Source: CAWUJK01 sp963922865
Lineage (GTDB): Bacteria; Patescibacteriota; Gracilibacteria; BD1-5; UBA6164
NCBI GenBank assembly: GCA_963922865.1
Contig: CAWUJK010000046.1
Location: 1-6,769 of the forward strand
DNA length: 6,769 nucleotides
Direction of reading: 5' to 3'
A program made the position numbers and the translations under genes. The notes beneath the pieces were generated by a model. The model was not told the DNA's origin. It saw only the letters and a list, made by a program, of their open reading frames with translations, and did not search any database. Positions 1 to 5,047 of this stretch are shown here, piece by piece. Position 1 is the first letter of the stretch; the number at the start of each line of letters is the position of its first letter.

Positions 1-21
1 TATTACGAAAGGGAAAAATTC

Positions 22-75
22 ATCCTCTCCTAAATCTTAAGATTTTAGAAGAGGTATTCTTTACAATTAGATAAA
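22..75. repeat. Left copy of inverted terminal repeat
   Basis: Positions 22-55 are the exact reverse complement of 6736-6769 (34 of 34 bases). The match continues imperfectly to 75 (against 6715-6735), with two substitutions and one indel, ending in AATTAGATAAA. Each copy is itself a near palindrome centred on AAATCTTAAGATTT, with arms CCTCT and AGAGG. The 21 bases before it (1-21) have no counterpart at the right end. It could be a terminal inverted repeat, one arm of an origin hairpin in a circle, or a recombinase or telomere-resolvase type site. The repeat is certain; the function is inferred. Confidence 0.9.
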
Positions 76-124
76 ATATCATAATTAGATAGAGAATTAA
101 AAAAGGTTTTTAAAATGTAGATAA

Positions 125-154
125 AAAAATAGTAAGGATAGCCTTACTATTTTT
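125..154 (-). terminator. Strong intrinsic terminator of the leftward operon
   Basis: A perfect 13-bp stem (125-137 with 142-154) surrounds the four-base loop ATAG; the outer part of the stem is A/T. On the minus strand it lies a few bases beyond the stop codon of the DUF2442 gene and ends in a run of seven T. On the plus strand it would also work, since it also ends in T, but no plus-strand gene precedes it. Confidence 0.85.
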
Positions 155-158
155 CACA

Positions 159-407
159 TTATTTTTTAGGGGTACTGTTTTTGTATAAAACATTAGGACA
201 AAAGTCAGCTCAAGTTTCCCATCTTATAGTTCAATCTTCTATCTTGAATAGATCAAAAGTTTTTGAATTCTTTAATGGTCAGAATATAAAACTTTCTCAT
301 CAAACATATTTTTCAAAATCAAAGACTCTTTTTTCTCATTCATCAAATTCAATATCTAACTTATATGTTCCTTTTATTCTAGAAGCATTTTTTACTTTGT
401 GAATCAT
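159..407 (-). CDS. DUF2442 family protein
   Basis: An 82-residue protein that needs TGA read as Gly. The C-terminal half carries the DUF2442 signature: residues 57-75 read as ED-GTIRW, then TGADFCPNVLY, and the N-terminus has the family's strand pattern (YKLDIEF, then EKRVFDFEKY). Six of seven glycines are TGA. The start is the ATG at 407, two bases after the stop of the DUF4160 gene, so the two are translated as a pair. DUF2442 and DUF4160 proteins are often encoded side by side, and a toxin-antitoxin-like role has been proposed from that context. I see no catalytic residue and treat that role as unproven. The terminator at 125-154 follows directly. Confidence 0.9.
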
Positions 408-409
408 GA

Positions 410-676
410 TTATTTAATAAATGGTAATATAGGTTTTAATGGTTTTTCTTGTAACGCAAGTTCCCAGTTTTCTAATAATTCTTCTTGATATAATTCTGCC
501 CAGGAAATCACAAGTTTTTCTACTTTGTTAGGTAGGTTTCACTCTAATATACTAACATTATTAATTGAAACAAAACATTCAAATTCATTATATTTAACAT
601 GAAAATGAGGGGGATTATGGTCTCAATAATACATATTTATTTTTATTCAAAAAAACTCACTTATTCTTGGGTTCAT
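410..676 (-). CDS. DUF4160 family protein
   Basis: An 88-residue protein with the DUF4160 hallmark DHNPPHFHV at residues 19-27, preceded by a typical N-terminus (PRISEFFGIKINMYY). The family's C-terminal helix is also present (WAELYQEELLENWELA, residues 59-74). All three glycines are TGA. The His-rich motif looks like a metal or active site, but the biochemical role of the family is not established as far as I know. It is followed after 2 nt by its usual partner DUF2442, and it has its own good promoter in the 82-bp gap after the upstream gene. The start ATG at 676 fits the family N-terminus. The likely role, from context only, is a toxin-antitoxin-like pair. Confidence 0.92.
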
Positions 677-707
677 ATAGTTTCTTTAAGAATATTATTA
701 TACTTAC

Positions 708-735
708 ATTATAATCTATAATATAATTTTTTCAA
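708..735 (-). promoter_or_regulatory. Promoter of the DUF4160-DUF2442 pair
   Basis: Reading leftward, TTGAAA (735-730), a 16-bp spacer and TATAAT (713-708) lie about 30 bases before the DUF4160 start. The pair can therefore be expressed independently of the upstream 82-aa gene. Confidence 0.65.
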
Positions 736-758
736 GTAGTTCAGTGAGATATTATCAA

Positions 759-1007
759 CTAAATACCTTGTCTTTTAAATTCTAATTTAATCAAATGTTG
801 TATTAATTCTCAATCATTTTTAGTATTATAAATTTCATGTAATTCTTTTAGATTACTAGAAGTCTGAGATTTTTCCAGTTCATTTTCTATAATATATTCT
901 AGAAGTTTAGTTTTAGTTTTTATTTTATATACTTTCTTTATTTTTTCCAAATTATCAAATATAGGAGAGTCTTCAGAAAAATATATAGGTTTTTGTCATT
1001 TAGCCAT
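759..1007 (-). CDS. Small ribbon-helix-helix-like DNA-binding protein (putative)
   Basis: An 82-residue protein starting MAKGQKPIYF, with TGA at Gly4 and Gly66 and one GGT. Residues 6-45 fit a ribbon-helix-helix layout by eye: a short strand (KPIYFSED), an amphipathic helix (FDNLEKIKKVYK), a Lys/Thr turn and a second helix (KLLEYIIENEL). The C-terminal 35 residues are another helical stretch. I cannot name the family. The promoter just upstream overlaps a 21-bp palindrome and five ACTATGT motifs lie beyond it, as expected for an autoregulated small repressor. It may control the downstream DUF4160-DUF2442 pair, or plasmid copy number or partition. The coding call is firm because the frame is long and needs the same code as its neighbours; the RHH call is tentative. 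Confidence 0.75.
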
Positions 1008-1025
1008 ATTAGGTTAAGCTTAATA

Positions 1026-1052
1026 ATTATATTGTATAAAAATTTTATACAA
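1026..1052 (-). promoter_or_regulatory. Leftward promoter overlapped by a palindromic operator
   Basis: Reading leftward, TTGTAT (1052-1047), a 15-bp spacer and TATAAT (1031-1026) lie just upstream of the 82-aa gene. The arms TTGTATAAAA (1032-1041) and TTTTATACAA (1043-1052) form a perfect inverted repeat around one central base. It covers the -35 and the whole spacer, so a protein bound there would block RNA polymerase. The 82-aa protein is the obvious candidate to bind it. Confidence 0.7.
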
Positions 1053-1210
1053 AAACTATGTTTTTATATGTAAATATACTATGTAGATTTATAGTAATGT
1101 CAAATAAAACTATGTTTTTATATGTTTTTCTATTGATTATACTATTGTTTTAGTGTGTTATTTAAGCCAAAAAGAAACAAAAACATAGTTTATATAAAAA
1201 AATACATAGT
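1051..1210. repeat. Cluster of five ACTATGT motifs in the divergent intergenic region
   Basis: ACTATGT occurs at 1055-1061, 1078-1084 and 1109-1115 on the plus strand, and as ACATAGT at 1183-1189 and 1204-1210. Two plus copies share a longer core, AAAACTATGTTTTTATATGT. Neighbours in the plus group lie 23 and 31 bp apart and in the minus group 21 bp, close to whole helical turns. The region (1008-1333) has no gene. It separates the leftward and rightward blocks and is either an operator array or an iteron-type origin element. One further ACATAGT lies at 4472-4478. Confidence 0.7.
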
Positions 1211-1261
1211 TTTTTATTGACTTAAATTTAAAAATAAATATAATACTAATGTAGTTTAAAT

Positions 1262-1289
1262 TTGCATTTTATTAAAATTAGTATATATT
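1262..1289 (+). promoter_or_regulatory. Promoter of the secreted-protein gene
   Basis: TTGCAT (1262-1267), a 16-bp spacer and TATATT (1284-1289) lie about 45 bases before the ATG at 1334. The short AGGA at 1328-1331 is a weak, close ribosome-binding candidate. Confidence 0.5.
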
Positions 1290-1333
1290 TTTTGTAAAAT
1301 TTTCTACATTTTTACTATTTAATTTATAGGACT

Positions 1334-2251
1334 ATGAAAACAATAAAAGCAATTATCTTGGTATTAGTAATAACATTTACTTTTACATCTGTTACAAATT
1401 ATAGTTTTGCTATATCTCCAGACATGAAGCAAGCTATAGAGAATTCTAAAAAAGTTGAGGCTAAAAAGCTAAAGTATGAAAAAACTTTAGTTAAAGCTAC
1501 TGATCTTATCTCTAAGATTACAAATAAATATATTTCTTTAAATAAAGAAGAACTTTTAATAGAGAAATATGAAAATATACTTGTTAAATTAGAAAAGATT
1601 AAAGAAAAGTCAGAAAAAGATACTTCTATATACAGAGGGGTGACTTTAGATTTCTTGGATGATATATTTAATCTTATGGACCATCAAATGGTTAAACTTA
1701 ATGAATCTATAGAAAAAAAGTCTAAAAATAGTTCAAACTATTCTTCATGAGAAGATCCTAAGAAAACTGAAGACATTGTTGAAAAAACAAATAATGAAAA
1801 ACAAGGTCCTTCAGAACAATTTTCTAATTTTAAGAAATTAGAGGAAAATGGAGTACCTAAAAAAGAAGCTGTTCTTTTAAGTTTTCAAACTGAACACGGA
1901 GATTGATTTAAATTTTGTGCTAATTTCCCAGCTGATGTATATACTAATGATGCTTTAAGAAATTATGAAGATTCTCAAAGTGATGTGGCAGATGCTTACA
2001 AAGGGTTAAAAAACACATACTACAAAAATTATTATACAGATAGAATGGTTCGTTATAACTCAGCTAGGATACAAAGGTGTGTAAGACAAATGTATGTTTA
2101 TTATCAAAACTATGGTATAAAGCAAAGTGATGTGAAAGTTATATACGAAAAACACTTTGGTAAATATGTTGAATATACAACACCTTTCTATTTAGAAGGA
2201 GTTCAGCCAGAGGATATAGAAGAGTATATTGAGAATCATCATGAAGGGTAG
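1334..2251 (+). CDS. Secreted coiled-coil protein of unknown function
   Basis: A 305-residue protein in one frame, interrupted only by two TGA codons (Gly139 at 1748 and Gly191 at 1904). Under the standard code it would appear as two fragments. Residues 1-26 form a clear Sec signal peptide: a Lys-bearing start, a hydrophobic core (AIILVLVITF) and a cleavage-like NYSFA before ISPD. Residues 30-135 are Lys/Glu-rich helix, probably coiled coil, then a Ser/Asn/Lys-rich linker to about 175. The C-terminal domain (about 180-300) is Tyr-rich and has the only two cysteines (C195 and C249), which could form a disulfide outside the membrane. I do not recognise the family. It uses nine GGN and two TGA glycine codons, opposite to most genes here, which may mean recent acquisition or different expression. 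A cell-surface or host-contact role is only a guess. Confidence 0.9.
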
Positions 2252-2269
2252 AATCTTCTACTCTTTTTT
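2248..2269 (+). terminator. Intrinsic terminator overlapping the stop of the secreted-protein gene
   Basis: GTAGAA (2248-2253) and TTCTAC (2256-2261) form a tight stem with a two-base loop, extendable by G-T pairs, followed by six T. It includes the TAG stop. Confidence 0.75.
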
Positions 2270-2280
2270 ATATTTAAAAT

Positions 2281-2329
2281 TTGTAAAAATAAAGAAAAGT
2301 GATATAATGTGTTTACATTTATATACATT
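2281..2329 (+). promoter_or_regulatory. Toxin-antitoxin promoter with repeated TACATT operator
   Basis: TTGTAA (2281-2286), a 16-bp spacer and TATAAT (2303-2308), preceded by an extended -10 TG (2300-2301), lie 33 bases before the antitoxin start. Just downstream, TACATT occurs at 2314-2319 and 2324-2329, exactly 10 bp apart and so on one face of the helix. That fits binding by the antitoxin, since Phd/YefM-type antitoxins normally repress their own operon. Confidence 0.65.
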
Positions 2330-2340
2330 ACTATATATCT

Positions 2341-2700
2341 ATGAGAAATTATATATGAATTTCAGAATTTAAAAAGAGTGATCAAGTTTATAATCTTGAT
2401 GCTTTTGATGATGAATTTTTTATTATATTGAGAAATAATCAACCTATCTATATTGCATTTCCAACTACTATAGATGATGAATTTGACTCTAAATTTAATT
2501 TTGAACCTAATATAATTTCGGCTAGAAACCTTATACAAAAGGGAATTACTTTGGAAAATGGTAATATACTTCATATTATTAAAGATAATAAAAAATATTA
2601 TAATATAATACCTTTTTGAAGAGAAGAATCTTGTTTTATTGAGGATATGCTTTTGTCTAAGACAAGAGAACAACACTTATCTATTTTAAATAATAAATAA
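2341..2700 (+). CDS. Phd/YefM-like antitoxin (putative)
   Basis: A 119-residue protein with TGA at Gly6 and Gly93. The N-terminal 41 residues resemble the Phd/YefM fold pattern: a start like MRNYIGISEFKKS in place of the usual ISISEARKN, a short helix, then FFIILRNNQPIYIAFP in place of the usual VIITRNGKPVAVLVP. This domain would bind operator DNA as a dimer. The C-terminal 70 residues are longer than in a standard antitoxin and end in an acidic/basic helix (EDMLLSKTREQHLSIL) that could be the toxin-binding arm. Its TAA stop shares its last base with the start of the toxin gene, the tight coupling typical of type II toxin-antitoxin pairs. Family assignment rests on motif resemblance and on the partner gene. 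Confidence 0.75.
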
Positions 2701-3017
2701 TGATTACTATACAAAAAACAAAACAATTTGAAAAGATGGAATCAAAATATCTAAAAAAACTTACTCCAAAACAAATTGAATTATATGAAAATAATTTAGA
2801 AAAATTTCATAATTGAACTAATGATGATCATTATTTATTAGATACTCATCCATTAAAATGAAAGTGGCTATGATATGACTCATTTACTTGTCTAAAAAAT
2901 GCATGAAGAGATGATCGTATAATTTTTAAGATAATTGATTGAGATAGGAATAATTATGAATCAGTTGAACTTGTAGATTTTGAATTAGTTTGAGATCATA
3001 AGATATATGATATGTAA
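2700..3017 (+). CDS. RelE/YoeB-like mRNA interferase toxin (putative)
   Basis: A 105-residue protein matching the RelE/ParE superfamily pattern: N-terminal helices (QFEKMESKYLKKLTPKQIEL), then HPLKGKWLGYDSF at 50-62, a basic strand GRDDRIIFKI at 69-78, and a closing VELVDFELVGDHKIY at 89-103 equivalent to the family's final GTHDEVY-type strand. The family cuts mRNA on the ribosome or acts on gyrase; which applies here is not visible. All six glycines (39, 54, 58, 69, 81, 98) are TGA and no GGN codon is used, so a standard-code host would stop at residue 38. The start overlaps the antitoxin stop by one base. Confidence 0.85.
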
Positions 3018-3267
3018 TTATTTTAGCTATCTATTGTTGAAGCAGTATGGAAAGTGAACTACCACAACTCAGTGAAAATATTATGGTATTTCTTCAAATG
3101 TATATCACTATAGAGTAAGTAAAGATAAACTTGTAGCAAAAAATATATATTTTGTTTCAGATAATATGAAAGAAAATATATCTAAATCTTTCTTTGTTTT
3201 AAAGGTTAGAATTTTCTACTATATTATATATAATATAAACTTGTATTATATTTTAATTATGATATAA
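3007..3267 (+). CDS. 86-aa ORF with a YHYR domain shared with the XRE protein
   Basis: This ORF overlaps the toxin's last 11 bases (ATGATATGTAA) and has two TGA and two GGN glycines. Residues 25-59 (YYGISSNVYHYR, then NIYFVSDNMKENIS) align without gaps to residues 140-174 of the XRE protein that follows (RWYIGGGMYHYR, then KIHYISDDLKYNIS). Shared residues include YHYR, D, K, I, SD, K and NIS. The last 22 residues are Tyr/Ile-rich and run into the next gene's promoter, so the native C-terminus is probably lost. It may be a remnant of a second regulator, a third toxin-antitoxin component, or a free-standing copy of the domain. The domain family is not one I can name. Confidence 0.6.
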
Positions 3268-3281
3268 TATTTTATATTATA
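3241..3281 (+). promoter_or_regulatory. Promoter and operator of the XRE regulator gene
   Basis: TTGTAT (3241-3246), a 16-bp spacer and TATAAT (3263-3268) with an extended -10 TG (3260-3261). TATAATAT (3263-3270) and ATATTATA (3274-3281) form a perfect 8-bp inverted repeat starting at the -10, in the right place for autorepression by the XRE protein. The -10 overlaps the stop codon of the 86-aa ORF. Confidence 0.65.
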
Positions 3282-3296
3282 ATTAATATAATTATT

Positions 3297-4028
3297 ATGT
3301 TAGAAATAGAGTATTTAAATAAAGCTATTAAGAAATGATGAGAATATTTGATTAAAAATAAATCAAAAATTCATATCATTGTTGAATTATTGGAAAATTC
3401 TTGAAATTTAACCAAAGAATATAAAGAAATCATAAACTATATAAAATTAATTCTTAATAATTTATCTAATATAGATAAAGGTAGGATATATAGATGAATT
3501 AATAGGTCATATATGAAAAAAATTAATAATAAGAGTCTGGATAATTATGTTAACTCTATATGAGAAGCTTCTTTATATGGAGAAAATATAGTTTTAGAAT
3601 ATGAATATGACTATTCTACCCCTAATGTAATTGAATGAGAAATTTCAAATAGAGAAGATAATGTTAATACTTATGATAAAGTAGTTGCAAACTCTAATAT
3701 AAATTGATATAGGTGGTATATAGGATGATGAATGTATCATTATAGAATAAAAAATGATATACCAAAACTAAAAAAAATTCATTATATATCTGATGATCTA
3801 AAATATAATATTTCAAATCTTGTAGAAATAACAAGATTATATTTATGATTATCTCAAAAAGAATTTTCTCTTAAACTTTGATTAAAACAATCAAAAATTT
3901 CAGAGTATGAAAATTGAAAAAGAGAATTAGCGATGGATATGATTATAAAAATTGCTTGATTGATAGATATTGAACAATGTGTAAAATCTAAGAATAATAT
4001 ATTAAATATATCAAAATGAATGCATTAA
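3297..4028 (+). CDS. XRE-family transcriptional regulator with N-terminal unknown domain
   Basis: A 243-residue protein with 14 TGA and 3 GGN glycines. Residues 177-226 form a classic XRE/Cro helix-turn-helix: ITRLYLGLSQKEFSLKLGL, then KQSKISEYENGKRELAM and DMIIKIAGLIDI. TGA encodes the conserved glycines of LGLSQ, the turn and ENGK, which is the best evidence in the window for UGA = Gly. Residues 138-175 (YRWYIGGGMYHYRIK to YISDDLKYNIS) are shared with the 86-aa ORF upstream. Residues 1-130 are helical and acidic and I do not recognise them. An effector- or toxin-linked N-terminus joined to a DNA-binding C-terminus is plausible. Its promoter carries a perfect inverted repeat, suggesting autoregulation. 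It overlaps the next gene by 13 bases. Confidence 0.9.
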
Positions 4029-4285
4029 GAAAAGATTTAAAGAAAGTAATTTCTTTTATAGAAAATATTAAAACTCATACTAGAAGATTAAAAGCATACT
4101 CTCAATGAGATCCTTATGTAGCTAAAAAATATACAAAGGAATTGAATGGCTTTAAAATACAGTCTCAAGAGATTTTATCAGAACTTAATGATCATGATTC
4201 TGTTATTAATCTTAAAAAGGAGTTAGAAGATGTTATGAAAGAATTTGAGCTTGTTGTTGAAGAGAGTAATAATAAATTTATTTAG
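4016..4285 (+). CDS. Small coiled-coil protein of unknown function
   Basis: An 89-residue, almost wholly helical and charged protein (MNALRKDLKKVISFIENIK, later NLKKELEDVMKEFELVVEE), with one TGA at Gly31 and one GGC. Its ATG lies 13 bases inside the end of the XRE gene, so the two are very likely made from one message and translationally coupled. There is no signal peptide or membrane segment. It may be the partner of the XRE protein, for example an antitoxin-like or structural partner. The family is not recognised. Confidence 0.75.
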
Positions 4286-4395
4286 TTAAAAATAATTACA
4301 TGGAAGGTGAAAATATAAAATTTAGATAAAAAAAGGAACTGCCCTTAGGTATTTATCCGTTTGGTAAATTTTTCTTTGTCGTGAAAACTATTATT

Positions 4396-4424
4396 ATATT
4401 AGATTTTACTTAAAAATCTAATAT
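4396..4424. repeat. Perfect 12-bp hairpin in intergenic region
   Basis: ATATTAGATTTT (4396-4407) pairs with 4413-4424 around a five-base loop. The flanks continue to pair loosely (GTGAAAACTA near 4381 with TATTTTCAAC near 4444), giving a possible long stem of about 70 nt. The four T after the stem could make it a weak rightward terminator for the XRE operon. Confidence 0.6.
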
Positions 4425-4534
4425 TTTAATCATGTATTTTACTATTTTCAACGGGGTGAAAAATATGGGGTACATAGTAATAATATAGAATATATATTAA
4501 AGAAGAGAAAAATTATTGTAAATTAGAACAAAAT

Positions 4535-4565
4535 ACAACAAATAACAACAACATATAACAAATAA
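4535..4565. repeat. A/C-rich direct repeats upstream of a promoter
   Basis: AACAAATAA occurs at 4537-4545 and 4557-4565 (20 bp apart) and ACAACA at 4535-4540 and 4545-4550 (10 bp apart). The helical phasing and the position about 20 bases before a -35 suggest a protein binding site, possibly for the 58-aa protein or the replication protein. Confidence 0.4.
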
Positions 4566-4586
4566 ATAAAAAAAACAAAAAAACTT

Positions 4587-4613
4587 TTGACTTATTTTTG
4601 TTCTTATTATAAT
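4587..4613 (+). promoter_or_regulatory. Promoter of the 58-aa protein gene, probably also rep
   Basis: TTGACT (4587-4592) is the best -35 in the window, followed by a 15-bp spacer and TATAAT (4608-4613), 32 bases before the ATG at 4646. No obvious plus-strand terminator separates this gene from rep, so the transcript may continue across the antisense RNA region into rep. Confidence 0.65.
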
Positions 4614-4645
4614 GAGAATATAAGCTTATAAATAAATAAATAAAA

Positions 4646-4822
4646 ATGACTATAATATGAAAAATAGATTTTGCTACAGAAATTTGAATTTGAAGTAGAA
4701 AATTAGACTCTTTAATGGAAGAATTATGACTAGAGTATGAATCTACTCCAAGGAATAAAAAAATTAAAGTAGTTCCTGAAGACGCACAAAAAAAGATTAA
4801 AGAATATCTTTGAGTGGATTAA
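4646..4822 (+). CDS. 58-aa putative helix-turn-helix protein
   Basis: A 58-residue protein in which all five glycines (5, 14, 16, 28, 56) are TGA, so it cannot be seen under the standard code. Residues 8-30 (DFATEIGIGSRKLDSLMEE, then LGLEY) look like a helix-turn-helix of the kind in small excisionase- or MerR-like proteins. They are followed by a basic strand (RNKKIKVV) and a closing helix (EDAQKKIKEYL), as in the wing and last helix of that fold. It has its own promoter and lies directly upstream of the antisense RNA and rep, so it may regulate replication or bind the origin. The fold call is by pattern only. Confidence 0.75.
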
Positions 4823-4840
4823 AATTAAAACAAAAAAAAC

Positions 4841-4856
4841 TGGCCATTTAAGGCCA
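4841..4856 (-). terminator. Leftward intrinsic terminator of the antisense RNA
   Basis: TGGCC (4841-4845) and GGCCA (4852-4856) pair around a six-base loop. Read leftward, the stem is followed by G and eight T (complement of 4839-4832). Read rightward it is followed by ATTTCCC, a poor terminator, so it is oriented for the minus strand. Confidence 0.8.
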
Positions 4857-4919
4857 ATTTCCCGGTTAATACTTAAAATTATCTTTTCGAACGGTTAATC
4901 TTAAGTAATAAAAACTTTT

Positions 4920-4940
4920 TTGTGCGACTTTTTGTCCTAG
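4920..4940 (+). repeat. Leader copy of the TTGTGCGACTT repeat
   Basis: TTGTGCGACTT (4920-4930) followed by TTTGTCCTAG occurs in the rep leader. The same 11-mer, followed by ACGTCCCTAA, occurs at 5452-5462 inside rep. In both, GAC and GTC can pair across a four- or five-base loop. CCTAGTT (4936-4942) is also complementary to AACTAGG at 5006-5012, before the rep start. Confidence 0.75.
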
Positions 4941-4954
4941 TTTTTACAAGACAT

Positions 4955-4982
4955 ATTATACTCGCAGTATAAAAAAATGCAA
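4955..4982 (-). promoter_or_regulatory. Leftward promoter of the antisense RNA
   Basis: TTGCAT (4982-4977), 16-bp spacer, TATAAT (4960-4955). The -10 and spacer contain a perfect inverted repeat, TTATACT and AGTATAA around CGC (4957-4973), a possible operator for a repressor of the RNA. Confidence 0.7.
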
Positions 4983-5047
4983 ATTTTTTTTTAATGTTTT
5001 TACTTAACTAGGGAAAATAATATATTAATATTATTTCTTTTTTAATT

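Larger units (their letters stand above)
4286..4645. other. Structured intergenic region without a gene
   Basis: No credible ORF is present on either strand, even with TGA = Gly. The stretch is much more structured than other gaps: a hairpin at 4351-4369 (ATTTATCC, GTTT, GGTAAAT, then T5), a perfect 12-bp stem at 4396-4424, a TTTTCA/TGAAAA hairpin with loop ACGGGG at 4445-4462, and G/C-containing islands (AACTGCCC near 4338, GGGG at 4453 and 4467) in an otherwise AT-only background. It then turns into an A/C-rich repeat tract and a promoter. It could hold an untranslated regulatory RNA or part of an origin. Confidence 0.6.
4832..4948 (-). ncRNA. Predicted antisense RNA against the rep leader (copy-number control candidate)
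   Basis: A leftward RNA of about 117 nt is predicted from a good promoter (TTGCAT 4982-4977, 16 bp, TATAAT 4960-4955) to a clean leftward terminator (4832-4856). In order, the RNA contains a 5' part carrying AACTAGGAC and AAGTCGCACAA; a 12-bp stem made by 4896-4907 and 4870-4881 around a loop with UUCG; and the terminator hairpin. The central stem has one G-U pair in this strand but an A-C mismatch in the opposite strand, so the leftward RNA is the better-folded one. No ORF fits it. It is complementary to the untranslated region before rep. Ends are inferred from promoter and terminator. Confidence 0.65.

Noticed and set aside
22..55. loxP- or FRT-like site because of the 34-bp length
   Set aside because: The length is a coincidence: the arms and core do not match either site and no tyrosine recombinase gene is present.
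181..402. 73-aa plus-strand ORF
   Set aside because: It lies opposite the DUF2442 gene, which has a recognised family signature; the plus-strand frame is a shadow.
1051..1210. CRISPR array
   Set aside because: Repeats are only 7-20 bp, unevenly spaced and in both orientations, with no cas gene.
1750..1985. Apparent break splitting the secreted-protein gene into two ORFs
   Set aside because: The break is only an in-frame TGA; with TGA as Gly the frame is continuous to the TAG at 2249.
2362..2676. 104-aa minus-strand ORF
   Set aside because: It lies opposite the antitoxin gene, is Ile/Phe/Lys-rich as expected from AT-rich noise, and shows no domain.
4432..4488. 18-aa plus-strand ORF, and a 21-aa minus-strand ORF over the same stretch
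   Set aside because: Both are short, lack a ribosome-binding site and lie within hairpin structures; they are compatible with chance.
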